Of a stretch of 64,000 bases of DNA, positions 1 to 10,725 are shown piece by piece. The notes under the pieces were generated by a model. The model did not search any database. It saw only the letters and a list, made by a program, of their open reading frames with translations, and was not told the DNA's origin. A program made the position numbers and the translations under genes. The stretch's first letter is position 1. Every line of letters begins with the position of its first letter. The DNA lies in contig DATLJD010000013.1 of the NCBI GenBank assembly GCA_035539135.1, positions 211,489 through 275,488 of the forward strand. Reading direction: 5' to 3'. The DNA is from JABFWF01 sp035539135. GTDB taxonomy: Bacteria > Pseudomonadota > Gammaproteobacteria > Xanthomonadales > Xanthomonadaceae.

Positions 1-51
1 GTGCAGATCTGGCTGGAACAGGGCCAGCTGAACATCGCGGCGCTCGATTGA
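1..51 (+). CDS. minC: Septum site-determining protein MinC, C-terminal end (partial)
   Basis: Only the last 16 codons and the TGA stop are inside the window. The peptide ends VQIWLEQGQLNIAALD, which resembles the end of the MinC beta-helical C-terminal domain. That domain binds MinD and inhibits FtsZ at the poles. The identification rests mainly on position: minD and minE follow on the same strand in the usual minC-minD-minE order. The 112-nt gap to minD is longer than in a tightly packed operon and shows no clear terminator. Confidence 0.8.
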   Translation: MQIWLEQGQLNIAALD

Positions 52-163
52 ACGGTCCGGCCGCCACAGACGGCGGCCGGACCGGTAGCATGCGGCCCCA
101 TGTGCCGCGCAGGCGGCACCACGCACGGCGGCACGCGCGCCAACAGGCAACGGGAGAAGTGCT

Positions 164-973
164 TTGGCAGAAATCATCGTAGTCACCTCCGGCAAGGGCG
201 GCGTCGGCAAGACCACCTCCAGCGCCAGCATCGCCAGCGGCCTGGCCCGGCGCGGCAAGAAGGTGGCGGTGATCGACTTCGACGTCGGCCTGCGCAACCT
301 CGACCTGATCATGGGCTGCGAGCGGCGCGTGGTGTACGACTTCGTCAACGTGATCCACGGCGAGGCCTCGCTCAAGCAGGCGCTGATCAAGGACAAGCGC
401 TTCGACAACCTGTTCGTGCTCGCCGCGTCGCAGACCCGCGACAAGGACGCGCTGACCAAGGAGGGCGTCGAGAAGGTGCTCAAGGAAATCGCCGACGACG
501 GCTTCGACTACATCGTCTGCGACTCCCCGGCCGGCATCGAGAAGGGCGCGTTCCTGGCGATGTACTTCGCCGACCAGGCGGTGGTGGTGGTGAACCCGGA
601 GGTGTCGTCGGTGCGCGACTCCGACCGCATCCTCGGCCTGCTCGCCAGCAAGACCCGCAAGGCCGAGGCCGGCGAGCGCGTGCGCGAGCACCTGCTGCTC
701 ACCCGCTACAGCCCGGCGCGAGTGGAAAGCGGCGAGATGCTGTCGATCACGGATGTCGAGGAGGTGCTCGGCCTGAAGACGATCGGGGTGATCCCGGAAT
801 CGGGCGACGTGCTCAACGCCTCCAACAAGGGCGAACCGGTGATCCTGGACATGGAATCGCAGGCCGGCCAGGCCTACGACGACGCGGTCGCGCGGCTGAT
901 CGGCGAGGAACGGCCGATGCGCTTCACCCAGCTGGAGAAGAAGGGATTCTTCAGCAAGCTGTTCGGGGGTTGA
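164..973 (+). CDS. minD: Septum site-determining ATPase MinD
   Basis: Membrane-associated ATPase that recruits MinC and is driven off the membrane by MinE, placing the division septum at mid-cell. The 269-residue length matches the family. The deviant Walker A motif KGGVGKT lies at residues 11-17, with both signature lysines (K11, K16). DxPAGIEKGA follows near residue 120, as expected for a ParA/MinD ATPase. The C-terminus (EKKGFFSKLFGG) is the amphipathic membrane-targeting helix. The start is a TTG at 164: it gives the canonical MAEIIVVTSGKGG N-terminus and has a purine-rich stretch (GGGAGAAG) about 6 nt upstream. minE begins 3 nt after the stop, so the two are surely co-transcribed. Confidence 0.97.
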   Translation: MAEIIVVTSGKGGVGKTTSSASIASGLARRGKKVAVIDFDVGLRNLDLIMGCERRVVYDFVNVIHGEASLKQALIKDKRFDNLFVLAASQTRDKDALTKEGVEKVLKEIADDGFDYIVCDSPAGIEKGAFLAMYFADQAVVVVNPEVSSVRDSDRILGLLASKTRKAEAGERVREHLLLTRYSPARVESGEMLSITDVEEVLGLKTIGVIPESGDVLNASNKGEPVILDMESQAGQAYDDAVARLIGEERPMRFTQLEKKGFFSKLFGG

Positions 974-976
974 GGC

Positions 977-1234
977 ATGGGCATGTTCGATTTCCTCAAG
1001 GCGAAGAAGAACACCGCCTCGATCGCCAAGGACCGCCTGCGCATCATCATCGCGCAGGAGCGCAGCACGCTCGGCGGCCCGGACTACCTGCCGCTGCTGC
1101 GGCGCGAGCTGCTCGAGGTGATCCGCAAGTACGTCAACGTTGATGCCGAGGCGGTCAAGGTGGACGTGGTCAAGGACGGCGACCAGGAAGTGCTGGACAT
1201 CTCGGTGTCGCTGCCGGAACGCGCGTCGGCCTGA
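977..1234 (+). CDS. minE: Cell division topological specificity factor MinE
   Basis: Small protein (85 residues) that stimulates MinD ATPase activity and makes the Min system oscillate. The N-terminal MGMFDFLKAKK resembles the membrane-binding segment. The following stretch with RLRIIIAQER is the conserved MinD-binding, conformation-switching region. The C-terminal half with LLEVIRKYV and VKVDV is the dimerisation domain. Length and order are standard. It starts 3 nt after the minD stop, with the GAGG at the end of minD serving as ribosome binding site. Confidence 0.96.
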   Translation: MGMFDFLKAKKNTASIAKDRLRIIIAQERSTLGGPDYLPLLRRELLEVIRKYVNVDAEAVKVDVVKDGDQEVLDISVSLPERASA

Positions 1235-1291
1235 GGCCGGCGGGTTGCCCCGGCGGCGCGAGCCGTCCGATCGCCCGATGAAGCCGTTGCG

Positions 1292-1807
1292 ATGAACGAG
1301 CCCGCCCCTCCCGCCGGGTCCGGCGCGGACGCCGGCGGCGTGCTGCTGCTCGCCGACATCGCCTTCGCCGACGTCGCCGCCCTGCTCGCCCGCTACGGCC
1401 TCGCGCTGGAGCGCGTCGCCGACGGCGCGCCGATCCCCGGCAGCTACTGGGGCGCGCCGGAAGCGGGCCTGGTCGGCGCCACCGTGTACGCGCGCGCCGA
1501 CACCCCGGTGCATTCGCTGCTGCACGAGGCCGCGCACCTGATCGTGCTGCCGCCGGAACGACGCGCGCGGGTGCACACCGACGCCACCGATTCGGTCGAG
1601 GAGGAGGACGCGGTGTGCGTGCTGCAGGCCCTGCTGGGCGACGCCCTGCCCGGCGTCGGCGCCGCCCGCGTGCTGGCCGACATGGACGCCTGGGGCTACA
1701 CCTTCCGGCTCGGCTCGGCGCGCGCCTACGTCGAGCGCGACGCCGACGCGGCGTGGGCCTGGCTGCAGCGCGCGGGGCTGGTGACGGCGCAGCGCCGGCT
1801 GGCCTGA
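1292..1807 (+). CDS. Small HExxH protein of unknown function
   Basis: 171 residues; I do not recognise a named family. A zinc-protease-like HEAAH motif is at residues 78-82, preceded by TPVHSLL. An acidic cluster (VEEEDAV, about 102-108) lies 22-24 residues further on, where many gluzincins and ImmA/IrrE-type proteins place the third, glutamate zinc ligand. There is no signal peptide or membrane segment, so it is probably cytoplasmic. It lies 57 nt after minE on the same strand. The ATG at 1292 is the first reasonable start; there is no strong Shine-Dalgarno. A metalloprotease role is inferred only from motif spacing; it could equally be a degenerate, non-catalytic member. Confidence 0.7.
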   Translation: MNEPAPPAGSGADAGGVLLLADIAFADVAALLARYGLALERVADGAPIPGSYWGAPEAGLVGATVYARADTPVHSLLHEAAHLIVLPPERRARVHTDATDSVEEEDAVCVLQALLGDALPGVGAARVLADMDAWGYTFRLGSARAYVERDADAAWAWLQRAGLVTAQRRLA

Positions 1808-1833
1808 ACGCGCCGGCGCACGACCGCCGGAAC

Positions 1834-1863
1834 TTGCGCCTTCCCGCGTCCGCGCACTAGCCT
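1834..1863 (+). promoter_or_regulatory. Possible promoter for the M2 peptidase
   Basis: TTGCGC at 1834-1839 and TAGCCT at 1858-1863, separated by 18 nt, lie about 45 nt upstream of the GTG start of the M2 peptidase. Both hexamers are degenerate against the sigma-70 consensus. TAG-starting -10-like hexamers also precede other genes in this window (5205, 44763). A weak call made from spacing and position. Confidence 0.35.
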
Positions 1864-1908
1864 GCGGGTCCCGTTCAGGAGCGCCGCGCGCGCTGCGGAG
1901 AAGTCCTC

Positions 1909-3897
1909 GTGCAAACCCGTCACGCCCTGCTTGCGGTCGCGCTCGCCGCGGCCCTGCTCCCGCTCGCCGCCTGCAAGCGCAGTCCCTCGCCGGAGACCGG
2001 CGCGACCGGCGCGCAGCAGGCGCCCGCCGACGAGACCGCCGACCAGTTCGTGGCCCGCGTCAACAAGGAGATCCGGGAGCTCACGCCCGAACTCAGCTCG
2101 GCGCAGTGGCTCTCGGCGACCTACATCAACGGCGACAGCGAGATGGTCGCGGCCAAGGCCAACGAGCGCTGGCTGGCCCGCCTCAACGGCTGGGTCGAAC
2201 AGTCGCGCCGCTTCGAGGGCAAGCCGATGTCGCCGCAGACCGCGCGCGCGATCATGCTGCTCAAGCAGATGACCGCGATGCCGGCGCCGAAGGACCCGGC
2301 CAGGCTCGCCGAACTGGCGCGCATCGCGACCAAGCTGGAGGGCATGTACGGCGCCGGCACCTACTGCAAGGAAGTCGACGGCAAGCAGCGGTGCCGCCAG
2401 CTCGGAGAGCTCGAGGACGTGTTGCGCACCAGCCGCGACTACGACGAGCAACTCGACGCCTGGCGCGGCTGGCATGCGGTCGGCGCGCCGATGCGCGAGG
2501 ACTACGTGCGCTTCGTCGCGCTGATCAACCAGGGCGCGAAGGAAATGGGCTTCGCCGACGCGGGCGAGGCGTGGCGGGCGGGTTACGACATGCCGCCGGC
2601 GCAGTTCGCCGCCGAGACCGACCGCCTGTGGAACCAGGTCAAGCCGCTGTACGAACAGTTGCACTGCTACGCGCGCACCCGCCTGGACGCGAAGTACGGC
2701 CAGGACAAGGGCGAGGTCGCCGGGCGCATGCTGCCCGCGCACCTGATGGGCAACATGTGGCAGCAGGACTGGAGCAACCTGTGGGACATGCTGCAGCCCT
2801 ACCCCGGGGCCGGCAGCCTGGACATCACCGGCGCGCTGCAGGCGCAGTACCGCGCCGCCTACAGCCGCGAGCTCGGCAAGCGCGCCGGCGCGCCCTCGCC
2901 GGCCGAACTGGTCGAGATCGACCGCGCCGCGCAGCTGGCCACCGCCAGGCAGATGGCAGCGCGCGCCGAGGACTTCTACGTCTCGCTCGGCATGCCCAAG
3001 CTGCCGGCGACCTACTGGGAACGCAGCCAGTTCATCAAGCCGCGCGACCGCGACGTGGTCTGCCACGCCAGCGCCTGGCCGATGGACACCGAGGGCAAGG
3101 ACGTGCGCACCAAGATGTGCATGAAGCCCAGCGAGGAGGACTTCACCACCATCTACCACGAGCTCGGCCACGTCTATTACTACCTTGCCTACGCCAAGCA
3201 GCCGCCGATCTTCCAGCAGGGCGCGCACGACGGCTTCCACGAGGCGATCGGCGACACCATCGTGCTGGCGATGACGCCGAAGTACCTGGGCTCGATCGGC
3301 CTGGTCGAGAACCCGGACCAGTCGCACGAGGCCCTGATCAACGCGCAGATGCGCATGGCGCTGGCCAACGTGGCGTTCCTGCCGTTCGGCCTGATGATCG
3401 ACCGCTGGCGCTGGGGCGTGTTCGACGGCTCGATCACCCCGGACGAATACAACAAGGCGTGGTGGGACCTGAAGGCGAAGTACCAGGGCGTGGCGCCGGT
3501 GAGCGCGCGCGACGAGGACTACTTCGACCCGGGCGCGAAGTACCACGTGCCGGGCAACACCCCGTACACCCGCTACTTCCTCGCCAAGATCCTGCAGTTC
3601 CAGTTCTACAAGTCGCTGTGCGACGCGTCGGGCTACAAGGGCCCGCTGTACGAGTGCAGCTTCTACGGCGACAAGGCAGCCGGGCAGAAGTACCTGGCGA
3701 TGCTGTCGCGCGGCGCCAGCCAGCCCTGGCAGGACACGCTGAAGGAACTGTCCGGCAGCGGCCGGATGGAGGCCTCCGCGCTGATCGAGTACTTCGCGCC
3801 GCTGCAGGAATGGCTCAAGCAGCAGAACGAAGGCCAGACCTGCGGCTGGCAGGCGCAACCGCCTGCGTCGCCGGCGACGCCTGCCGCACCGGAATGA
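1909..3897 (+). CDS. M2-family (ACE-like) peptidyl-dipeptidase, lipoprotein
   Basis: Bacterial homologue of angiotensin-converting enzyme that removes C-terminal dipeptides from peptides, probably in the periplasm. The zinc motif HELGH is at residues 417-421, and the third ligand is probably E445 in FHEAIGD, the classic M2 spacing. The 662-residue length fits a single-domain M2 enzyme. The N-terminus is a lipoprotein signal: a hydrophobic stretch then LAAC at about residues 20-23, so the mature protein should be lipid-anchored at that cysteine. The start is GTG at 1909; it gives the complete signal peptide and follows a purine-rich GGAGAAG. The low-complexity tail (PASPATPAAP) is probably disordered. 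It appears to be transcribed alone, with repeats immediately downstream. Confidence 0.95.
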   Translation: MQTRHALLAVALAAALLPLAACKRSPSPETGATGAQQAPADETADQFVARVNKEIRELTPELSSAQWLSATYINGDSEMVAAKANERWLARLNGWVEQSRRFEGKPMSPQTARAIMLLKQMTAMPAPKDPARLAELARIATKLEGMYGAGTYCKEVDGKQRCRQLGELEDVLRTSRDYDEQLDAWRGWHAVGAPMREDYVRFVALINQGAKEMGFADAGEAWRAGYDMPPAQFAAETDRLWNQVKPLYEQLHCYARTRLDAKYGQDKGEVAGRMLPAHLMGNMWQQDWSNLWDMLQPYPGAGSLDITGALQAQYRAAYSRELGKRAGAPSPAELVEIDRAAQLATARQMAARAEDFYVSLGMPKLPATYWERSQFIKPRDRDVVCHASAWPMDTEGKDVRTKMCMKPSEEDFTTIYHELGHVYYYLAYAKQPPIFQQGAHDGFHEAIGDTIVLAMTPKYLGSIGLVENPDQSHEALINAQMRMALANVAFLPFGLMIDRWRWGVFDGSITPDEYNKAWWDLKAKYQGVAPVSARDEDYFDPGAKYHVPGNTPYTRYFLAKILQFQFYKSLCDASGYKGPLYECSFYGDKAAGQKYLAMLSRGASQPWQDTLKELSGSGRMEASALIEYFAPLQEWLKQQNEGQTCGWQAQPPASPATPAAPE

Positions 3898-3910
3898 TCC
3901 GCGCGTGACG

Positions 3911-4046
3911 CTCCCCTCCCGCCCGCGGGAGAGGAGCCCCGGTTGCGTAGAGCGGAGCTTGCTCCGCTGGCGCCATATCCGATCGCCCGTGGAGCGGAGC
4001 CTGCCCCGCTGACGCACCGCCGCCCCAAGCGGTGCAAGCTCCGCCC
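3911..4046. repeat. Cluster of small palindromes (REP-like) between convergent genes
   Basis: The spacer between the M2 gene and the rhomboid gene holds several inverted repeats. A CTCCCGC/GCGGGAG-type palindrome lies around 3916-3932. A perfect AGCGGAGC-TT-GCTCCGCT hairpin is at 3951-3968, and a near copy (AGCGGAGC-CT-GCCCCGCT) at 3993-4010. A related degenerate copy follows near 4028-4046. A similar sequence (GCGGAGCAAGCTTCGCTCTA) recurs at about 24781-24800, so this is a dispersed family. The location between convergent genes suggests it may also act as a bidirectional transcription stop, but no U-run is present. Confidence 0.65.
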
Positions 4047-4066
4047 TGCGTTGGTCGTGGCCGCCG

Positions 4067-4726
4067 CTAGCGCACGATCCGCGGCCGCCGCGGGCCGCCC
4101 TTGCCGAACGGCGGCTGCCCGCGCCAGTAGCGGATCAGCAGCCAGCCGAACAGCATTCCGCCCAGGTGCGCGAAGTGCGCCACGCCCGGCTGCAGGCCGG
4201 TGGCGCCGAGCAGCAGCTCGATCGCGCCGTACACGATCACCAGCGTGCGCGCCTTCATCGGGATCGGCGGGATCAGCAGCATCACCCGCTGGTGCGGGAA
4301 CAGCATGCCGTAGGCGAGCAGCAGGCCGAACACGCCGCCGGACGCGCCGACGGTCGGGTACACGCCGCCCTGCGACGCCGCCCACGAGGCCACCGCCAGC
4401 TGGCACAACCCGGCGCCGACCACGCAGGTGAAGTAGTACGCGGCGTAGCGGCGCTCGCCCCAGGTGTATTCCAGCGGCGCGCCGAACATCGCCAGCGCCA
4501 GCATGTTGAACGCCACGTGCGCGAGGTTGCCGTGCAGGAACGCGTAGGTGACCAGCTGCCACGGCAGGAACGACGGCGCGCCGCCGAACGCCATGCCGTC
4601 GTCCAGCGGCCACAGCATGAACGCCACGAAGCGGCCGTCGCCCAGCAGCGACTGCAGCAGGAACACCACGCCGTTGGCGATCAGCAGCGCCTTGGTGACG
4701 GGGGGAAGGCGTGGGAACATCGGCAT
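4067..4726 (-). CDS. Rhomboid-family intramembrane serine protease
   Basis: Membrane protein with about six hydrophobic segments that cleaves other membrane proteins within the bilayer. Counting from the chosen start (219 residues), the catalytic serine lies in VGASGGVFG (S129) and the catalytic histidine in AHLGGMLFG (H187). The oxyanion-region HGNLAHVAFNM is at about 65-75. The C-terminus is basic (GGPRRPRIVR). Three possible ATG starts lie at 4735, 4726 and 4720; I chose 4726 because the reading MPMFPRLPPVTKALL begins just before the first membrane helix. No clear ribosome binding site decides among them. The substrate is unknown. Confidence 0.9.
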   Translation of the reverse strand: MPMFPRLPPVTKALLIANGVVFLLQSLLGDGRFVAFMLWPLDDGMAFGGAPSFLPWQLVTYAFLHGNLAHVAFNMLALAMFGAPLEYTWGERRYAAYYFTCVVGAGLCQLAVASWAASQGGVYPTVGASGGVFGLLLAYGMLFPHQRVMLLIPPIPMKARTLVIVYGAIELLLGATGLQPGVAHFAHLGGMLFGWLLIRYWRGQPPFGKGGPRRPRIVR

Positions 4727-4829
4727 CCGGCGCATCGGGAACGGCCGCACATGATAAGCGCAGCGCCCGCTCCGCCCGGATGACGCCGCCTGCACACTGC
4801 ATCCCGCGGGCGGGATCGGCCTCGCCGCG

Positions 4830-5171
4830 TCAGTCCGCGTCCGGCATGCCCCACAGCGCCGCGTCGAGATCCAGCGGCGCCTTCGCCAGCTTCACCCGGC
4901 CATTGGCCACCGCCACGCCCTCCGCGCGCAGCCGCCGCGCCTGCTCGCGGAAGCCCTGCGAGCCGGCGGGAAAGGCGATCCGCCCGTCCGAGCGCAGCAC
5001 CCGGTGCCAGGGCAGTGCCGGGTCCCCGTTCTCCGCCAGCACCCGCGCCGCCAGCCGCGCGCGGCCCGGCAGGCCGGCGCGCCGCGCGACCTCGCCGTAG
5101 CCGGCCACCTTGCCGCGCGGGATGGCCCGCACCACCGCGAGGATGCGCTCGCGCGCCGATTCTCCGGACAC
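4830..5171 (-). CDS. Alkyltransferase-like (Atl/MGMT-fold) protein
   Basis: 113-residue protein with the DNA-binding fold of O6-alkylguanine-DNA alkyltransferase. The N-terminal part (IPRGKVAGYGEVARRAGLPG) is the winged-helix region with the base-flipping tyrosine and the start of the arginine-finger helix. In true transferases the active site is PCHR; here it is PWHRV (residues 54-58), with tryptophan replacing the acceptor cysteine. That defines the Atl group, which binds alkylated guanine and flags it for nucleotide excision repair instead of removing the alkyl group. The GTG start at 5171 is preceded by a strong GGAGG; longer readings would overlap the divergent neighbour. Confidence 0.9.
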   Translation of the reverse strand: MSGESARERILAVVRAIPRGKVAGYGEVARRAGLPGRARLAARVLAENGDPALPWHRVLRSDGRIAFPAGSQGFREQARRLRAEGVAVANGRVKLAKAPLDLDAALWGMPDAD

Positions 5172-5204
5172 CCCGCCTCCACAGACACCCTGGCCGTGGC
5201 GGGC

Positions 5205-5210
5205 TAGGAT
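5205..5210 (+). promoter_or_regulatory. -10-like TAGGAT upstream of the YbjN-like gene
   Basis: TAGGAT at 5205-5210, 27 nt before the ATG at 5238, is the best -10-like element in the short divergent region between the Atl gene and the YbjN-like gene. No convincing -35 is visible. Inferred only from position and hexamer similarity. Confidence 0.35.
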
Positions 5211-5237
5211 AACGGGCCCGCAGCCGGCGCCAGCACC

Positions 5238-5648
5238 ATGCAGAATTTCGAGCAGATCCGCAGCCACCTGGTCGCCAGCGACTTCAACGTCACCATGCAG
5301 GAGCCGTTCGTGCTGTGCGTTGAGTTGTCGCTGGAGAACGGCAGTCGCCACCAGTCGATCTTCCTGTCGGAGATCGAGGACGACGACAAGCGCTGCTACC
5401 TGCGGGTGAGCACCGCGGTCGCGCCGACCACCGGCATCGACTGCAAGCGCGCGCTCGGCTTCAACTGGGAAAGCCGCGTGGGCTACCTCGCGATCGGCGA
5501 CCTCGACGGCGTGCCCTACCTGCAGCTGTGCGAAAACCGGCCCTACGACGCCCTGACGCCCGCCGAGGTCGACCGCCTGGTGCTGGAGATCGGCGGCATG
5601 GGCGACCGCATGGAGCGCGAGCTCTCGGCCGGCGGCGACCTGCTCTAG
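5238..5648 (+). CDS. YbjN-like / secretion-chaperone-fold hypothetical protein
   Basis: 136-residue soluble protein without signal peptide. The pattern of an N-terminal amphipathic helix, strands around FVLCVELSLENGSRHQSIFL and RVGYLAIGDLDGVPYLQLCEN, then a C-terminal helix resembles the YbjN/type III chaperone-like fold. This is a fold-level impression, not a family identification. It is divergent from the Atl gene. Its stop codon (TAG, 5646-5648) abuts the stop of the convergent MFS gene (5649-5651) with no intervening base, leaving no room for an independent terminator. Function unknown. Confidence 0.75.
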   Translation: MQNFEQIRSHLVASDFNVTMQEPFVLCVELSLENGSRHQSIFLSEIEDDDKRCYLRVSTAVAPTTGIDCKRALGFNWESRVGYLAIGDLDGVPYLQLCENRPYDALTPAEVDRLVLEIGGMGDRMERELSAGGDLL

Positions 5649-6926
5649 CTACATCCGGTCGGTCGGTTCCAGCGCGGCCGCACCCGGCGACGGCGACGGC
5701 ACGCGATCGCTGACGCGCAGCTCCCAGCGCCAGAAGCCCCACGCGGCGAACGCGAACGCCGCAGCGCCCAGCGCCAGGTGCATCGGCCGCTGGCTGAGCA
5801 GCGGGGACAGCACGCCGGCGATCACCGCGTTCGACACCAGGCCGGTGAAGGCCTGCAGCGACGATGCGCTGCCGCGCTGGCGCGGATACATGTCGAGGAT
5901 CGCCAGGGTCAGGATCGGGAACACCAGCGCGATGCCGAACGCGTTGAGGCTGACCGGCAATACCGCCCACGGCCACTCAGGCACCGGCACCAGCGCGTTG
6001 TAGGCGACGTTCGCCGTGACCGCGACGCCGCAGCAGGCGAAGCCGAGCGCCGCCAGCCGCCGCCCGCTGACCCGGCCCGCGGTACGCCCCGACAGGAACG
6101 CGCCCAGCATCATCCCGCCGATCATCGGCACGAAGAACAGCGCGAACTGGTCCTCGCCCAGGTGCTGGCCACGCCAGCGCATCAGCTCCAGCACGAAGGC
6201 CGGCGCCGAGGCGATGTACAGGAACAGCGCGCCGAAGTTGAAGGTGCCCGCCGCGGCCAGGCGCTGGAAGCGCGGGTTGACGAAGATCGCCGCATAGTCG
6301 CGCAGCATCGCCCTGGGATGCGGCGCCAACCGCGCTTCCGGCGGATGCGTCTCCGGCAGCGCCAGCAGGGTCGCCAGCCACAGCACGACCGAGAACGCGA
6401 CCAGGAACCAGAAGATCGTCGGCCAGCGGCTCCAGCCGAGGATCCAGCCGCCGATGATCGGCGCGATCGCGGGCGCGATCCCGAAGATCATCGAGACCTG
6501 GCTCATCAGCCGCTGCGCGTCGTCGCCGTGCAACACGTCGCGGATCACCGCGCGGCCGACGATCAGGCCGACGCCGGCGCTCAGCCCCTGCAGCGCGCGG
6601 AAGGCAAGCAGGGTCGGCAGGTCGGGCGCGAGCGCGCAGCCGGCCGAGGCCAGCGCGAACACCGCCAGCCCGCCGAGGATCACCCGCCGCCGGCCGATCG
6701 CGTCCGACAGCGGCCCGTGCACCACGCTCATCAGCGCGTAGGCGATCAGGTACACGCTGATCGTCTGCTGCATCGCGACCTTGTCGGCGCCCAGCTGCGC
6801 GCCGATCTGCGGGAAGGCCGGGAAGATCGTGTCGATCGAGAACGGGCCGAACATCGCCAGCCCGCCCAGCAGCAGGGCGAGGCGGCGCAGCGAAAAGCGG
6901 GGCGTGGCGGCGGTGGTTTCGGGCAT
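5649..6926 (-). CDS. Bcr/CflA-family drug-resistance MFS transporter
   Basis: 425 residues with twelve predicted hydrophobic segments, an inner-membrane proton-coupled exporter. The Bcr/CflA group is indicated by the N-terminal MFGPFSIDTIFPAFPQIGAQL. It is also shown by the loop 2-3 MFS signature GPLSDAIGRRRV and by RALQGLSAGVGLIVGRAVIRDV in the fourth and fifth helices. Members export small drugs such as bicyclomycin or chloramphenicol, and some export peptides; the substrate cannot be read from sequence. The gene ends exactly next to the convergent YbjN-like gene. The ATG at 6926 begins a short cytoplasmic N-terminus before helix 1. Confidence 0.93.
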   Translation of the reverse strand: MPETTAATPRFSLRRLALLLGGLAMFGPFSIDTIFPAFPQIGAQLGADKVAMQQTISVYLIAYALMSVVHGPLSDAIGRRRVILGGLAVFALASAGCALAPDLPTLLAFRALQGLSAGVGLIVGRAVIRDVLHGDDAQRLMSQVSMIFGIAPAIAPIIGGWILGWSRWPTIFWFLVAFSVVLWLATLLALPETHPPEARLAPHPRAMLRDYAAIFVNPRFQRLAAAGTFNFGALFLYIASAPAFVLELMRWRGQHLGEDQFALFFVPMIGGMMLGAFLSGRTAGRVSGRRLAALGFACCGVAVTANVAYNALVPVPEWPWAVLPVSLNAFGIALVFPILTLAILDMYPRQRGSASSLQAFTGLVSNAVIAGVLSPLLSQRPMHLALGAAAFAFAAWGFWRWELRVSDRVPSPSPGAAALEPTDRM

Positions 6927-7004
6927 GGGCTCGGGATGGCCGGCGGGCGGGCAGCGGGCGTGGTCGGGAGGCGGCAGGCGCGCGCCCGCCGCAGCGGCGG
7001 GCGG

Positions 7005-7430
7005 TCAGCCGGCCGGCGCGGCGTCGGGCGGTCCCTTGAGCTCCACGAGGTTGCCTTCCGGGTCGTACAGGTATTGCGACGGGCCCTCGCCCTCGGCGCC
7101 GTAGCGCGCGCCGGACTCGCCGGCCCGCACGCCGTGCGCGGCCAGGTGGGCGAGGATCGCGTCGCGGTCGAAGGGCTCCACCCGCAGGCACAGGTGGTCC
7201 ATGTTGCGGCCCTCCGCGCCCGGCGCGGCGCCGCCCATGCGGCCGAGCTTGCCGGCGACGTCCACGAGGTCGATCAGCGAGCGGCCGGCGCGCAGCTGGA
7301 CCAGGCCGATCGCGTCCTGGCGGCGCTCCTCGGCGCAACCCAGCACGTCGCGGTAGAAGGCCTGCATCGCGGCGACGTCGCGCACGCGCAGCACCACATG
7401 GTCGATCTGCGCGACGGCGAAGGGGCGCAT
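7005..7430 (-). CDS. VOC-fold (glyoxalase/bleomycin-resistance type) protein
   Basis: 141-residue single-domain protein with two beta-alpha-beta-beta-beta modules typical of the vicinal oxygen chelate superfamily. The first module starts VAQIDHVVLRVRDVAAMQAFYRDVLG, with a metal-ligand-type histidine. The second contains MDHLCLRVEPFDRDAILAHL, and the C-terminus reads YLYDPEGNLVELKGP with the usual acidic ligand. It could be a lyase, isomerase, dioxygenase or drug-binding protein; substrate unknown. The ATG at 7430 was chosen because it starts right before the first strand and upstream codons enter a non-coding, GC-rich stretch. Confidence 0.88.
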   Translation of the reverse strand: MRPFAVAQIDHVVLRVRDVAAMQAFYRDVLGCAEERRQDAIGLVQLRAGRSLIDLVDVAGKLGRMGGAAPGAEGRNMDHLCLRVEPFDRDAILAHLAAHGVRAGESGARYGAEGEGPSQYLYDPEGNLVELKGPPDAAPAG

Positions 7431-7540
7431 GGCGGGCTCCGGGCGGGCGGCATAGGGTAAGGCGCCGGACCGGCGCACGCACGGGGCGCCTCGCCTGAAT
7501 TCGCCCACGCGTGCGGGCGCTGGCGCGCGCCCACGCGAGC

Positions 7541-7546
7541 TATAAT
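7541..7546 (+). promoter_or_regulatory. -10 element (TATAAT) of the gcvP promoter
   Basis: A perfect TATAAT stands out in very GC-rich DNA. Transcription would begin around 7553, a few bases before the first glycine aptamer, exactly where a riboswitch leader should start. No good -35 hexamer is visible 17 nt upstream. Other genes here show the same TATAAT followed by a GC-rich start region (typA 42790, tdh 29506). Confidence 0.75.
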
Positions 7547-7556
7547 CGCCCGGCAA

Positions 7557-7765
7557 CGGTGGGAGAAGCGGGCACGCCCGCTGCCGAAGGCGCAAACCGC
7601 CCGGAATCGCTCAGGCCCACACACCGCCGTCGCGAACACACTCTGGAGAGACCGGCCTGCCTCGCGGCACGCGCCGGCGCCGAAGGGGCAAGAAGCGCCC
7701 GCCGGGATTAACACTCCCCTCCCCCCGCGCTTCCAAACTCTCAGGCAAAAGGACAGAGGGGCGCT
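7557..7765 (+). ncRNA. Tandem glycine riboswitch in the gcvP leader
   Basis: Two consecutive glycine-aptamer signatures are readable. Aptamer 1 begins with GGGAGAAG (7561) and has GCCGAAGG then GCAAA (7583-7595), a degenerate AATCGCTCAGGC (about 7604-7615) and closes with CTCTGGAGAG (7641-7650); CGGT (7557) can pair with ACCG (7651). Aptamer 2 has GCCGAAGGGGCAA (7678-7690), AAACTCTCAGGC (7735-7746) and AGGACAGAGGGG (7750-7761), the usual second-aptamer ending. In this class glycine binding normally turns on genes for glycine breakdown, which fits gcvP starting 35 nt downstream. The short stretch between the aptamer and the ATG suggests control of translation rather than of termination, but this is inferred. 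Confidence 0.93.
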
Positions 7766-7800
7766 CCGCCTTTTCCACGCCCGCCCGGACGCCACGCCCC

Positions 7801-10722
<2,922 letters not shown>

Positions 10723-10725
10723 TCG

